From Alphaproteobacteria bacterium (GTDB lineage: Bacteria > Pseudomonadota > Alphaproteobacteria > Rhodospirillales > Casp-alpha2), in contig JAJRRU010000028.1 in NCBI GenBank assembly GCA_024279135.1, positions 16,377-80,376 on the forward strand: a DNA stretch of 64,000 nucleotides, read 5' to 3'. Under the pieces are notes generated by a model that ran no database searches, was not told the DNA's origin, and was given only the letters and a program-made list of their open reading frames with translations. Positions 38,840-47,315 of this stretch are shown here, one piece after another (the stretch's first letter is position 1; each line of letters begins with the position of its first letter). A program made the position numbers and the translations under genes.

Positions 38840-38853
38840 TTGACCTTCTTCAA
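38840..38853. promoter_or_regulatory. Weak FNR/CRP-type half-site pair upstream of rquA
   Basis: TTGACCTTCTTCAA keeps the TTGA-N6-TCAA core of FNR-family boxes but loses both inner consensus bases. No -10 box lies at the class II distance. It lies in a 279-bp AT-rich gap (38783-39061) with no gene. Low certainty. Confidence 0.25.
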
Positions 38854-39061
38854 CTTCTTTTTTTTATTCTTTGTTCCGACCTTTAATAGATTTACACATT
38901 GGAGATTTGTTATAGAGGGTTAAGCGGCACAGATGCCAACTGTGTTATTCCCGATAATCCGGAGCCCATTAGCGGACAACAATGCTGGATAGATACAGTT
39001 GTTATGGTAAGAAAGAGCGAATAGCGTATTGTGATAATAATCTGTAGGGGGAATTAGTGTA

Positions 39062-39922
39062 ATGACAAAAACTAACGCCCATGAAACACCCGATCTGAAT
39101 GTGGATAATCTATGCAGTCCGGTCAATGAAACGGAATCTGAACTGGAAGGTCTCCAGGGCGATAAAACGGCGTGTGGCTCATCAAAGTTCCCTTCATTAA
39201 ATCTGTATCGCTATTTCCTTGATGGACAGCCAGAGTATCTGGTTCGCTATTACTGGTGGGCTTACCTGTGGCCGGTTGCCACATGGTTTTTTGACCACCA
39301 GCCGATCATCAATGCGATCCTGTTTGGACAGTACAAAAAACTCATGGGTGCGACCATGGCACGACTGGAAAACGCGCCCCATGAAAATACCCTGCAATTG
39401 ACCTGTGTTTACGGTGAATTAACACCGAAACTGGTGGAAACCGTATCACCGGCATCGTTGCACATCACCGATGTGGCGACGGTGCAGCTCGAGCTTGCGA
39501 AAAGCAAGGTTCCCAACGAACAGGCTTTGCTGGCAACCCGCATGAACGCCGAACACCTGGCTTATCGTGACGACAGTTTTTCCACCGTTGTGCTGTTCTT
39601 TCTGTTACACGAAGTGCCGCAACAGGCCCGCCTTAACGTCCTGTCGGAATGTATGCGGGTGATACCGGATGGCGGTGTACTGTTGGTTACCGAATATGCG
39701 CCTTTACCGACAAATCACATCATTTACCGCTTCCCGCCAAGCCGCTGGATTATTACCAAGCTGGAACCCTTTCTGGACGGTTTCTGGCGTATGGATGTGG
39801 CGTCCACGCTCAATGAATGCGGGAAGAATTTTGATAAAAAAGCAGACGTGGTATCCGATGAAAGAATATTTGCCGATTTCTACCGGGTAACGGAATACAA
39901 GATCACATCACGTGATGAATAA
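39062..39922 (+). CDS. rquA: Rhodoquinone biosynthesis protein RquA
   Basis: Converts ubiquinone to rhodoquinone, the low-potential quinone used in anaerobic respiration such as fumarate reduction. 286 residues with a class I methyltransferase-like fold. The motifs fit RquA: YLVRYYWWAYLWP before the core, the unusual motif I LQLTCVYGELTPKL in place of the Gly-rich SAM loop, then VVLFFLLHEVPQQAR and a KLEPFLDGFWR end. The degenerate SAM motif is a known RquA trait. An AGGGGG site lies 10 bases before the ATG. It is separated by a terminator from the FNR-controlled cytochrome operon but lies in the same accessory block. Confidence 0.82.
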   Translation: MTKTNAHETPDLNVDNLCSPVNETESELEGLQGDKTACGSSKFPSLNLYRYFLDGQPEYLVRYYWWAYLWPVATWFFDHQPIINAILFGQYKKLMGATMARLENAPHENTLQLTCVYGELTPKLVETVSPASLHITDVATVQLELAKSKVPNEQALLATRMNAEHLAYRDDSFSTVVLFFLLHEVPQQARLNVLSECMRVIPDGGVLLVTEYAPLPTNHIIYRFPPSRWIITKLEPFLDGFWRMDVASTLNECGKNFDKKADVVSDERIFADFYRVTEYKITSRDE

Positions 39923-39927
39923 TCCGC

Positions 39928-40317
39928 TTATTGGGTAACAATCAAAGCCGCAGCTACCCGGCGATGTTCAGACAGTAACACATTGAATGTACGGCACGCG
40001 GCCCCGGTATCCATCCATTCGAGAACAATACCGTGTTTTTTCAGGCCAGCCTGCAGGCCCTCTGGCGGGCCGTAAAATGTCTCGCCACAGCCGACGATCA
40101 GCATATCGATCTGGTCGGCGGCATCATATACCGGGCGCAGCATTTCTGCCTGAAAGCCCTCATCAAAGGCTAGTTGGGATTGCTGAACCAGGCCCGGCAG
40201 TATGATAATCGAGCCTGTGAAGAGCTGTTGTTCAATACGGAACCCTCCCCCGCCGTAACTGGTGATAACCGGGATCCCGTCGGCAACCATAGGCGTAATC
40301 TCGATTGCGCTGGTCAT
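39928..40317 (-). CDS. Mth938-like domain protein, NDUFAF3-like
   Basis: 129-residue soluble protein of the Mth938/DUF498 family, whose mitochondrial member NDUFAF3 helps assemble complex I. The segments PVITSYGGGGFRI, GSIIILPG, DMLIVGCGE and TGAACRTFNVLLSE are typical. The start at 40317 is chosen since the region upstream overlaps secF. The gene follows secF on the same strand, overlapping or abutting its end, the usual alphaproteobacterial order. It converges with rquA, 5 bp between stops. Confidence 0.87.
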   Translation of the reverse strand: MTSAIEITPMVADGIPVITSYGGGGFRIEQQLFTGSIIILPGLVQQSQLAFDEGFQAEMLRPVYDAADQIDMLIVGCGETFYGPPEGLQAGLKKHGIVLEWMDTGAACRTFNVLLSEHRRVAAALIVTQ

Positions 40318-40330
40318 GGAATACTCTTTT

Positions 40331-41275
40331 TTAGGCCTCGTTTGTAACGGCGGTTTCCTCATCACCCGAGGTGCGGCTCAGATCCATATGCATCAATGCC
40401 GGCACGGCCAGACAGACCGATGAATAGGTTCCGATAATCACACCGAAAATCATGGCGAAACTGAAATCGCGGATCACCGCACCACCCAGGAAATAAAGCG
40501 CGAACAAAGCAATCAGGGTCGTCAGGCTGGTAATCACGGTCCGCGACAGGGTCTCATTCAGGCTGCCATTGAGCAGATCGTCCAGCGGGCGTGTTTTATA
40601 TTTTCGCAAGTTCTCTCGCACCCGGTCATAAACCACAACCGTGTCGTTGATGGAATACCCGGCGATGGTTAGTACTGCGGCCACCGTGGTCAGGTTGAAT
40701 TCCAGTCCGAGCAGTGAATAAATACCGATAGTGGCAATCACATCATGGGTCAGGGCGATAACCGCGCCGATGCCGAATTGCCATTCGAAGCGTAGCCAGA
40801 TGTATGTCAGGATTGCCACGATAGCCAGACACACGGCCATAACCCCGTCCCAGAACAACTCGTCACTGACCTTGGGGCCGACAAATTCTGTTCGTCGATA
40901 TTCGATTTTCGACGCCCCGACCAGGGCCTCAAGGGAAGTTTTGACGGCCTGGACTGCGACTTGCTGGGCTTCTTCACCACCGTCCTGTTTCTGAATACGG
41001 ATCAATACCTCGGTGGGTTCGCCAAATTCCTGCAAGGAAATTTCGCCCAGGTCAAGGTTACCAAGCCGGGCGCGCATGGCGCCGATGTCTGCGGCCTGTT
41101 CGGTACGAATCTCGATCAGGATACCGCCCTTGAAATCGATGCCATAGTTAAGCCCCTTGATAAAAAACATGCCCAGGGAAGTGATGATAATGAGAACACT
41201 CAGGGCAAAGAACTTGGTCTTGTGCGGCAGGAACTCGATATTGATGTCATGTGGAACGAGGTGAAGCATACGCAT
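40331..41275 (-). CDS. secF: Protein translocase subunit SecF
   Basis: Inner-membrane partner of SecD that uses the proton gradient to help pull proteins across the SecYEG channel. 314 residues with six membrane helices; the N-terminal LNYGIDFKGG motif and the C-terminal SINDTVVVYDRVREN motif are family marks. It follows secD by 15 bp. Confidence 0.96.
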   Translation of the reverse strand: MRMLHLVPHDINIEFLPHKTKFFALSVLIIITSLGMFFIKGLNYGIDFKGGILIEIRTEQAADIGAMRARLGNLDLGEISLQEFGEPTEVLIRIQKQDGGEEAQQVAVQAVKTSLEALVGASKIEYRRTEFVGPKVSDELFWDGVMAVCLAIVAILTYIWLRFEWQFGIGAVIALTHDVIATIGIYSLLGLEFNLTTVAAVLTIAGYSINDTVVVYDRVRENLRKYKTRPLDDLLNGSLNETLSRTVITSLTTLIALFALYFLGGAVIRDFSFAMIFGVIIGTYSSVCLAVPALMHMDLSRTSGDEETAVTNEA

Positions 41276-41290
41276 GAGTTATTTCCTGCC

Positions 41291-42895
41291 CTATAACGGT
41301 AATGTCTTTGGGCGTCTGGCATGAAGCCAGGTAACCACCATAAGACGAACCAGCATAATGGTTGTGAACAATGATGTGACGATACCGATGGCAAGGGTTA
41401 CGGCAAAACCTCTGATCGGGCCTGAGCCGAAAATATACAACAAGATGGCGGCAATCAGGGTGGTCACGTTGGCATCGATAATGGTCATGAAAGCCTTGGA
41501 GTATCCGGCGTCCATGGCCGACATGGGCGTGCGACCATTGCGGACTTCTTCCCGGATGCGCTCAAATACCAGAACATTGGCATCGACAGCCATGCCGATG
41601 GTCAGCACGATCCCGGCGATGCCGGGTAAGGTCAGGGTTGCCTGCAAGATCGACAGAGCACCGAGGATCAGGAAGATATTAATAATCAGCGCCACATTGG
41701 CCATGGCGCCAAACAAGCCATACGCCATAAACATGAAAACCACGACACCCACCATACCGACGATGCTGGCAATTTTGCCCGCGGCGATGGAATCCGCCCC
41801 CAGACCGGGGCCGACACTGCGTTCTTCCAGAATAATCAGCGGTGCTGGCAGGGCACCGGCACGCAATAACAAGGCCAGTTCCTGAGCGGTCTGGAAGGTG
41901 AAATTACCACTGATCTGGGCCGAACCGCCGAGAATCGGCTCGTTGATGCGCGGCGCACTGATGACCTTGCCGTCCAGAACGATGGCAAACGGCTTGTTGA
42001 CATTTTCTGTGGTCGCCTTGCCAAAAAGTTTGGCGCCACGGGTATCAAAACGGATGGATACCACCGGCTGTCCGGTCCGCTGATCGGTTGATGGTGCGGC
42101 GTCCACAAGGTTTTCACCACTGACCATAACGCGCTTGTGGATCAGGTACATTTCCGGAGAAGCGCTATCATGGTCGGCCAACAACATGGTGCCCGGCGGG
42201 ACGCGCCCCGCAATGGCGCTCTCGATGCTATTCTCCGTATCGACCAGATGGAAGGTCATCTTGGCGGTTTTGCCGAGCAATCGTTTGACCTGTTCGGGAT
42301 CATCAAGGCCGGGAAGCTGAACCAGAATGCGGTCAGTACCCTGACGCTGGATGGTGGGTTCCCGCACACCGGTTTCATCAATTCTGCGGCGCACGATCTC
42401 GATGGACTGTTGAATGGCAGAGTTACGGCGATCGCGGGCGGTTTTCTCATTCAGGGTAATGGTATAGCGGACACCGCCGTTGGCAAGGTCATCGCTGTCC
42501 AGCAAGGTGCCAGATTCAATTTCGCGCAGCAACCGCCTGGCTTCATCCACTTTGTCGGCGTCCACGATATCCACACCCACGTGCAGTGAGGCTTCATCCG
42601 TGGTGCCGCCATCGACACGGAGATTGCGATAATTGATTTTTGCCCGGCGCAGTTCCGCGCGGGTTCCCTCGACAATGGATTCCAGATATTCCTTGAGCAC
42701 TTCGTCCGACTGGACTTCCAGCAGCAGGTGCGAACCGCCGCGCAGATCAAGGCCCAGACTGACCTGTTTATTGGGCAGCCAACCGGGTAGAGATGCCACG
42801 GTTTTGCTGGCAAAGAAGTTGGGAGTGGCGAAGGCCAGTCCCAGAATACAAATACCTAGAATCAGGATAATTTTCCATTTTTCAAAATGAATCAT
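41291..42895 (-). CDS. secD: Protein translocase subunit SecD
   Basis: RND-family accessory subunit of the Sec translocon, 534 residues. An N-terminal helix, the LGLDLRGGSHLLL motif, a large periplasmic P1 domain, and the C-terminal helices with MAVDANVLVFERIREE are all present. Operon order is yajC-secD-secF. Confidence 0.96.
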   Translation of the reverse strand: MIHFEKWKIILILGICILGLAFATPNFFASKTVASLPGWLPNKQVSLGLDLRGGSHLLLEVQSDEVLKEYLESIVEGTRAELRRAKINYRNLRVDGGTTDEASLHVGVDIVDADKVDEARRLLREIESGTLLDSDDLANGGVRYTITLNEKTARDRRNSAIQQSIEIVRRRIDETGVREPTIQRQGTDRILVQLPGLDDPEQVKRLLGKTAKMTFHLVDTENSIESAIAGRVPPGTMLLADHDSASPEMYLIHKRVMVSGENLVDAAPSTDQRTGQPVVSIRFDTRGAKLFGKATTENVNKPFAIVLDGKVISAPRINEPILGGSAQISGNFTFQTAQELALLLRAGALPAPLIILEERSVGPGLGADSIAAGKIASIVGMVGVVVFMFMAYGLFGAMANVALIINIFLILGALSILQATLTLPGIAGIVLTIGMAVDANVLVFERIREEVRNGRTPMSAMDAGYSKAFMTIIDANVTTLIAAILLYIFGSGPIRGFAVTLAIGIVTSLFTTIMLVRLMVVTWLHARRPKTLPL

Positions 42896-42946
42896 GGTTG
42901 CCCGGTGCCCTTGACTGTTTTTATACTGGAATTATTCATGTGGCGG

Positions 42947-43369
42947 TCAGGAATCTTTTTTGTTGCCCAGAATGCCGCGCAGCAGACCACCTTTTTTGGG
43001 GGCACTGTCTTCGTTGGCGGCTTTCGGGGTCGCTTTTTTCCTGCTGACCGGTTCGGGTTTGGCAATCACATGGGCGATTGTCTCACGCAATACCTTGACC
43101 TTGATGTCTTTGGCGATCTCAACGGTAAGTTCGGCATCACCCTCACCACCCTTTGTTACCTTGCCAACGATGCCACCACCGGTGACAATCTTGTCGCCAC
43201 GGCGGATGCCAGTCAGGGTTTCTTTATGTTGTTTCATTTTTTTCTGCTGGGGACGGATCAACAGAAAATAGAATACCACGAAGATCAAAATCAACGGCAT
43301 GATTGCTTCGAAACCGCTGCCGCCGGGTGCGCCGCCTGCGGCTTGCGCAAACGCTGGTGAAATGAACAT
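42947..43369 (-). CDS. yajC: Preprotein translocase subunit YajC
   Basis: Small single-span membrane protein associated with SecDF. From the ATG at 43369 it is 140 residues: a short N-terminus (MFISPAFAQAAGG), one membrane helix (IMPLILIFVVFYFLL), then the RPQQKKMKQHKE motif and a beta-domain with the GDKIVTGGGIVGKV segment. The C-terminus is a Lys/Pro-rich tail longer than in E. coli. The AAGGAGA before this ATG supports the start over an open extension upstream. Confidence 0.94.
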   Translation of the reverse strand: MFISPAFAQAAGGAPGGSGFEAIMPLILIFVVFYFLLIRPQQKKMKQHKETLTGIRRGDKIVTGGGIVGKVTKGGEGDAELTVEIAKDIKVKVLRETIAHVIAKPEPVSRKKATPKAANEDSAPKKGGLLRGILGNKKDS

Positions 43370-43496
43370 AAATTTCTCCTTAAAAAGCAATAATCTGTAA
43401 AACCTGCGGGAATATACCCTGCCTGTCCCCTTTTGCAATGATAAAGGGGCATTGAATGACTTGTTATAGGCTTATGGAGTGTATTATCTTTTCTCA

Positions 43497-44405
43497 ATGA
43501 ATAATGACAGTCAAAAAAACGCCGTTGATCCGGAATTGCGAAGTGTATTGGAGCGAATCGCCGATGCGCTGGACCGATTGACCCCGCCGCCTGCCGGAAT
43601 CCAGGATTTAGCCCGTCTTATGGACCAGGCCGATGCTTTTGTCTGGCAGGCCGAAGAAGGCACCCCGCGTGCCATCGAACGTGTCAGTTACATTGAATTG
43701 GGCTTGTTGCGGGGGATTGATCAACAAATCGACATTTTGCTGGCCAATACTCGTCATTTTGCAGAAGGCTTTCCGGCCAACAATGCCTTGCTCTGGGGGG
43801 CTCGTGGGACCGGTAAAAGCTCCATCGTCAAGGCTGTGCATGGCGAGATTAACCGTCTTAATCCCGGCGCTTTGGTGCTGATCGAAATTCACCGCGAAGA
43901 TATATCCAGCCTGCCCGGTTTGTTGACAATATTGCGGGCCTGCAATCGCCAGTGCCTGGTTTTCTGTGATGATCTGTCTTTTGACGGTAATGACGGGTCG
44001 TATAAATCCCTCAAAGCAGTGCTGGAGGGGGGGCTGGAAGGCCGACCCGATAATGTGGTGTTTTATGCCACGTCCAACCGCCGTCATCTGATGCCCCGTG
44101 ACATGATTGAAAATGAGCGTTCAACGGCCATCAATCCAGCCGAAGCGGTTGAGGAAAAAGTCTCCCTGTCGGACCGTTTCGGCCTTTGGCTAGGGTTCCA
44201 TAATTGCGATCAGGAGACATATTTTGAGATTATTGAATCCTATGCCCAACGTCTGGGGCTGGACGTTTCGGCAGAACAGCTTCGCGTTGAGGCAAAAGAA
44301 TGGACCATGACCCGCGGAGCACGCTCCGGGCGCGTGGCCTGGCAGTACATTCAGGATCTTGCCGGACGGCTCGGCAAGAAGATCGACTTTGATGATGGCC
44401 AATAA
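43497..44405 (+). CDS. DUF815-family AAA ATPase
   Basis: Cytoplasmic P-loop ATPase of 302 residues from the ATG at 43497. Walker A is GARGTGKSS and Walker B is CLVFCDDLSFD; SNRRHLMPRDM resembles the sensor 1 to arginine region typical of DUF815. Members are widespread in proteobacteria with no settled role. It lies divergent from yajC (127 bp) and 2 bp upstream of greB, which suggests co-transcription. Confidence 0.88.
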   Translation: MNNDSQKNAVDPELRSVLERIADALDRLTPPPAGIQDLARLMDQADAFVWQAEEGTPRAIERVSYIELGLLRGIDQQIDILLANTRHFAEGFPANNALLWGARGTGKSSIVKAVHGEINRLNPGALVLIEIHREDISSLPGLLTILRACNRQCLVFCDDLSFDGNDGSYKSLKAVLEGGLEGRPDNVVFYATSNRRHLMPRDMIENERSTAINPAEAVEEKVSLSDRFGLWLGFHNCDQETYFEIIESYAQRLGLDVSAEQLRVEAKEWTMTRGARSGRVAWQYIQDLAGRLGKKIDFDDGQ

Positions 44406-44407
44406 AA

Positions 44408-44968
44408 ATGGCCGATGATTTCAGCACCGATTATGACGCCGACTATGATGATGGGGACGACGATAGCCCTGCCCTGCCCGGTGGTGAAAAAAATTATATT
44501 ACCGCCGCAGGCCATGGGCAATTGGAAGACGAACTGCATACCCTGCACCGCGTTGAGCGGCCCAAGGTTATTCAGGTGGTGTCGTGGGCGGCGGCCAACG
44601 GGGATCGCTCGGAAAACGGGGATTATATCTATGGCAAGAAGCGCTTGCGCGAAATTGACCGACGTATCCGGTTTTTGACCCGGAGACTGAAAATAGCCCA
44701 TATCGTCATTCCAGCCGAACAGAAGAACCACGAGCAGATTTTTTTCGGGGCCACGGTTACTTACGAAAAAATTCAGGATGACGGGGACCACAACCAGACC
44801 ACGGTAGCCATTGTCGGGGTCGATGAAGCCGATCTTGAACGAGGCAAGGTCAGTTGGGTTTCCCCGGTCGCCAAGGCTTTGCTTAAAGCCTATGAAGGTG
44901 ATGTGGTGAACATCCGCACACCGGGCGGACTGGTCCCGGTGGAAATTATCGCCATTCGGTATGAATAA
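44408..44968 (+). CDS. greB: Transcription elongation factor GreB
   Basis: Stimulates RNA cleavage by backtracked RNA polymerase. The N-terminal coiled coil (about residues 30-105) carries the acidic tip motif ENGDYIYGKKRLREIDRR, with YIYGK distinguishing GreB from GreA. The C-terminal FKBP-like domain ends PVEIIAIRY. The extra N-terminal acidic stretch (DYDADYDDGDDD) is a lineage-specific addition. 186 residues in total. Confidence 0.93.
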   Translation: MADDFSTDYDADYDDGDDDSPALPGGEKNYITAAGHGQLEDELHTLHRVERPKVIQVVSWAAANGDRSENGDYIYGKKRLREIDRRIRFLTRRLKIAHIVIPAEQKNHEQIFFGATVTYEKIQDDGDHNQTTVAIVGVDEADLERGKVSWVSPVAKALLKAYEGDVVNIRTPGGLVPVEIIAIRYE

Positions 44969-45108
44969 CTAAATTGTAGTGGCTCATTAAATCGCAGTTG
45001 ACACATAGGGGACCTTTGGCACCTCATAAACTTGATATTGCGTTGGGCGATGCTATTGTTTCTGTGGGCTATCCTCAGGAAAGGCCGCGCGGGAACGGAG
45101 ATCAAGTG

Positions 45109-45480
45109 ATGAAAAACACAACGACAGGAAGCTGCCATTGTGGCGCTGTGAAAATAGAAGTTCCATTTGATGGCGCTTTCAAGAAACTTCGGCGGTGCGA
45201 TTGCTCTTATTGTTCGCGACGCTGGGCTGTTGTTGCCAGCGTCAAGGTTGACGATTTGACTGTTTTGGAAGGCGAAGACAAGCTTTCGCTCTATCAATGG
45301 GGGACTGGCACTGCCAGACACTTCTTTTGTTCAGTTTGTGGCATATACACCCATCACCAAAGACGCAGCGACCCCACAGAGTTTGGGATAAACATTGCAT
45401 GTTTTGAAGGCATCAACGTTCGTGACTTTATGGGTGTAGGATATGAGGATGGCGTAAATCACCCCAGAGATCAGAAATAA
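45109..45480 (+). CDS. GFA family protein
   Basis: 123-residue zinc protein with the GFA cysteine pattern GSCHCGAV, RCDCSYCSRR and FFCSVCGIYTHH. The start at 45109 places GSCHCG near the N-terminus as usual and has GGAG upstream; the open frame before it (from 44998) lacks family similarity. The biological substrate is unknown. It is only about 30% alike by eye to the GFA protein at 25609, so not a recent copy. It begins a small accessory patch together with the FkbM remnant. Confidence 0.82.
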   Translation: MKNTTTGSCHCGAVKIEVPFDGAFKKLRRCDCSYCSRRWAVVASVKVDDLTVLEGEDKLSLYQWGTGTARHFFCSVCGIYTHHQRRSDPTEFGINIACFEGINVRDFMGVGYEDGVNHPRDQK

Positions 45481-45494
45481 TCAATAACCGTATT

Positions 45495-46148
45495 TTGCAG
45501 TTTGAATTTGTTTCGTTTGTCGGCGATGGACAAGAGGCAACATTTTATCGCGGTCTTTCGCCTTTAATTTCCTCTCTGTATCGGCCGAACCAAAAGTTAT
45601 TAGATTGTTTTTCCAGAATGGATTACGACATTGTCGAGGAAGTTCCGGTAACCACGACCCGATTGGACGATATGAATATCGAGGATGTGGATTTGCTGAA
45701 GATTGATGTCCAGGGAAGTGAACTGAATATCCTACAGAATGGCCGCGAGTTATATCAAAAAGCCAGCATGATCGATACCGAAGCCATGTTCATTCAGGCC
45801 TACGAAAATCAGCCATTATTTTCCGACATAGAACTCGAACTGCGTAATCACGGGTTCATGTTCCACAAGTTCGTTAAGCTGTTTTCAAGACAATTGGTGC
45901 CCTGTCTTTATGATAATGATCTATTACATGATGGCTCCCAAATGCTGTGGGCACAATCAGCTTGTTTTATAAAACCTTTGTTATCTCTTGATCAGCTGTA
46001 CGAAGATAAGCTCATTAAAATGGCTTTTATTGCACATGAAATATGGCAGTCGTATGATCTTGCAATGATGATATTTCATCATTTGGATATGAGGTTCTCC
46101 ATATCATTACTTCCAAGGTATATGCAGTATTTGAACCAACAATTATAA
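45495..46148 (+). pseudogene. N-terminally truncated FkbM family methyltransferase
   Basis: The 217-residue frame contains the C-terminal part of an FkbM-type SAM methyltransferase: ATFYRG, SSLYRPN, VTTTRLDDMNIEDVDLLKID, then VQGSELNILQNGRELYQKA. The N-terminal 60-80 residues with the SAM-binding Gly motif are missing; the only starts are TTG or none, and the frame runs back into the preceding GFA gene. The sequence is visibly richer in A and T than its neighbours. I read it as a decayed, transferred gene for modifying a surface polysaccharide, but a short active form cannot be excluded. Confidence 0.62.
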
Positions 46149-46232
46149 TTTAATTACACGATTCTTACACATATTTGTCAGCTGCAAGATCAAGCCTGAG
46201 CTATTACGGCTAATTACAATACACTCTATGGC

Positions 46233-47300
46233 CTAAAACGGATTCTGCATGGATATGGACAGCGAGCCGAAGCGGCTGTTGTTATCCTGGCCGTCGAATT
46301 CACGAGTCCGCAGGGCCGTGGTATAGGAAATGTTGACCGATCCGGCAAGAATTGATGCCCCGGCTGAAAAATCGGCCACCCAGGGACGTCTGGAGACGCT
46401 GTGCGAGTCCCGGAATGTATTACCGTCGAGGAATATATTGCGTGCCACGTATTTTGCCTGTGCGGTGGTGAACAGGAAAACACTGTAGGCCTTGTCAGTA
46501 TCACGGTTCCACGACAGGAACGGCGCGCCGCCTTGTATCAGCGTTGGCGGGCCGAAGTTGTGCGGCAAATTCCAGCCCCAGCGTAAGGCACCGCCCAGGT
46601 TGGCATGGGTCGATACATTGCCGAGCGACAACCCGGCGTGGGGTATGGCGTCGAATTCGCCGAGTCCGAACAGGTCCCTGGGGTCGCCCAGCCGCCACTT
46701 TCGCTCATAGTGCAAGGCGATGCCCGGCTCGTTACGGATCTGGTTATCCCAGCCCTCGAAGGTCTCGATCAGACGGGCTTCATGGACCATGTCCTGGGCC
46801 TGCTCGCCCATGGCCGCCGGGCCGACCACGCCCAGAGCCAGTTCGATAGACTCCAGTGTTTTGACCGAGGCATCCGGATTGCTGATAGTGTGCAGGGAAA
46901 CCGCACCATACAGCCAGGCCCCATAGGGCCGGTCATCGAGGATAAGCTCGGTATTGTGGCGCTCTTTCGGGGTGTACATTTCCTGGCCCAGGCTGAAACC
47001 AAGGCGTACGGCTTTTTTGCTGTCGGGTACATCATCGTCCAGGGCAACGGATTCCAGAAAATCACGGGCCAGTGCCAGGGGTTCGAATGTTTGACCGTTG
47101 GGTGATAACCACGATAGCCGGATACCGTTGGTATAGTGGCGGTCCGTGCCGGAAAACAGATCATTTTCCAACTGGAAGGAAAACGTCCCGGCATCGAGCG
47201 GTTTTTCTGAATTATCAGACTGTGCAATGGCTGGTGATCCAGCGTTTAGAAAAAAGCACAGAGCCGCAATAATCGGGCAATTGAGCAACAGGATTCTCAT
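46233..47300 (-). CDS. Lipid A deacylase LpxR family protein
   Basis: Outer-membrane beta-barrel of the DUF2219/LpxR family, 355 residues. A signal peptide ends near AIAQS. The N-terminal motif FSFQLENDLFSGTDRHYTNG holds the catalytic-site Asn/Asp/Thr region, and the C-terminus ends in Phe (SMQNPF), typical of barrel proteins. It may remove the 3'-acyloxyacyl chains of lipid A or play a structural role. It lies 15 bp downstream of the nlpD stop, on the same strand. Confidence 0.85.
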   Translation of the reverse strand: MRILLLNCPIIAALCFFLNAGSPAIAQSDNSEKPLDAGTFSFQLENDLFSGTDRHYTNGIRLSWLSPNGQTFEPLALARDFLESVALDDDVPDSKKAVRLGFSLGQEMYTPKERHNTELILDDRPYGAWLYGAVSLHTISNPDASVKTLESIELALGVVGPAAMGEQAQDMVHEARLIETFEGWDNQIRNEPGIALHYERKWRLGDPRDLFGLGEFDAIPHAGLSLGNVSTHANLGGALRWGWNLPHNFGPPTLIQGGAPFLSWNRDTDKAYSVFLFTTAQAKYVARNIFLDGNTFRDSHSVSRRPWVADFSAGASILAGSVNISYTTALRTREFDGQDNNSRFGSLSISMQNPF

Positions 47301-47315
47301 GCCTGAAGATACCAG

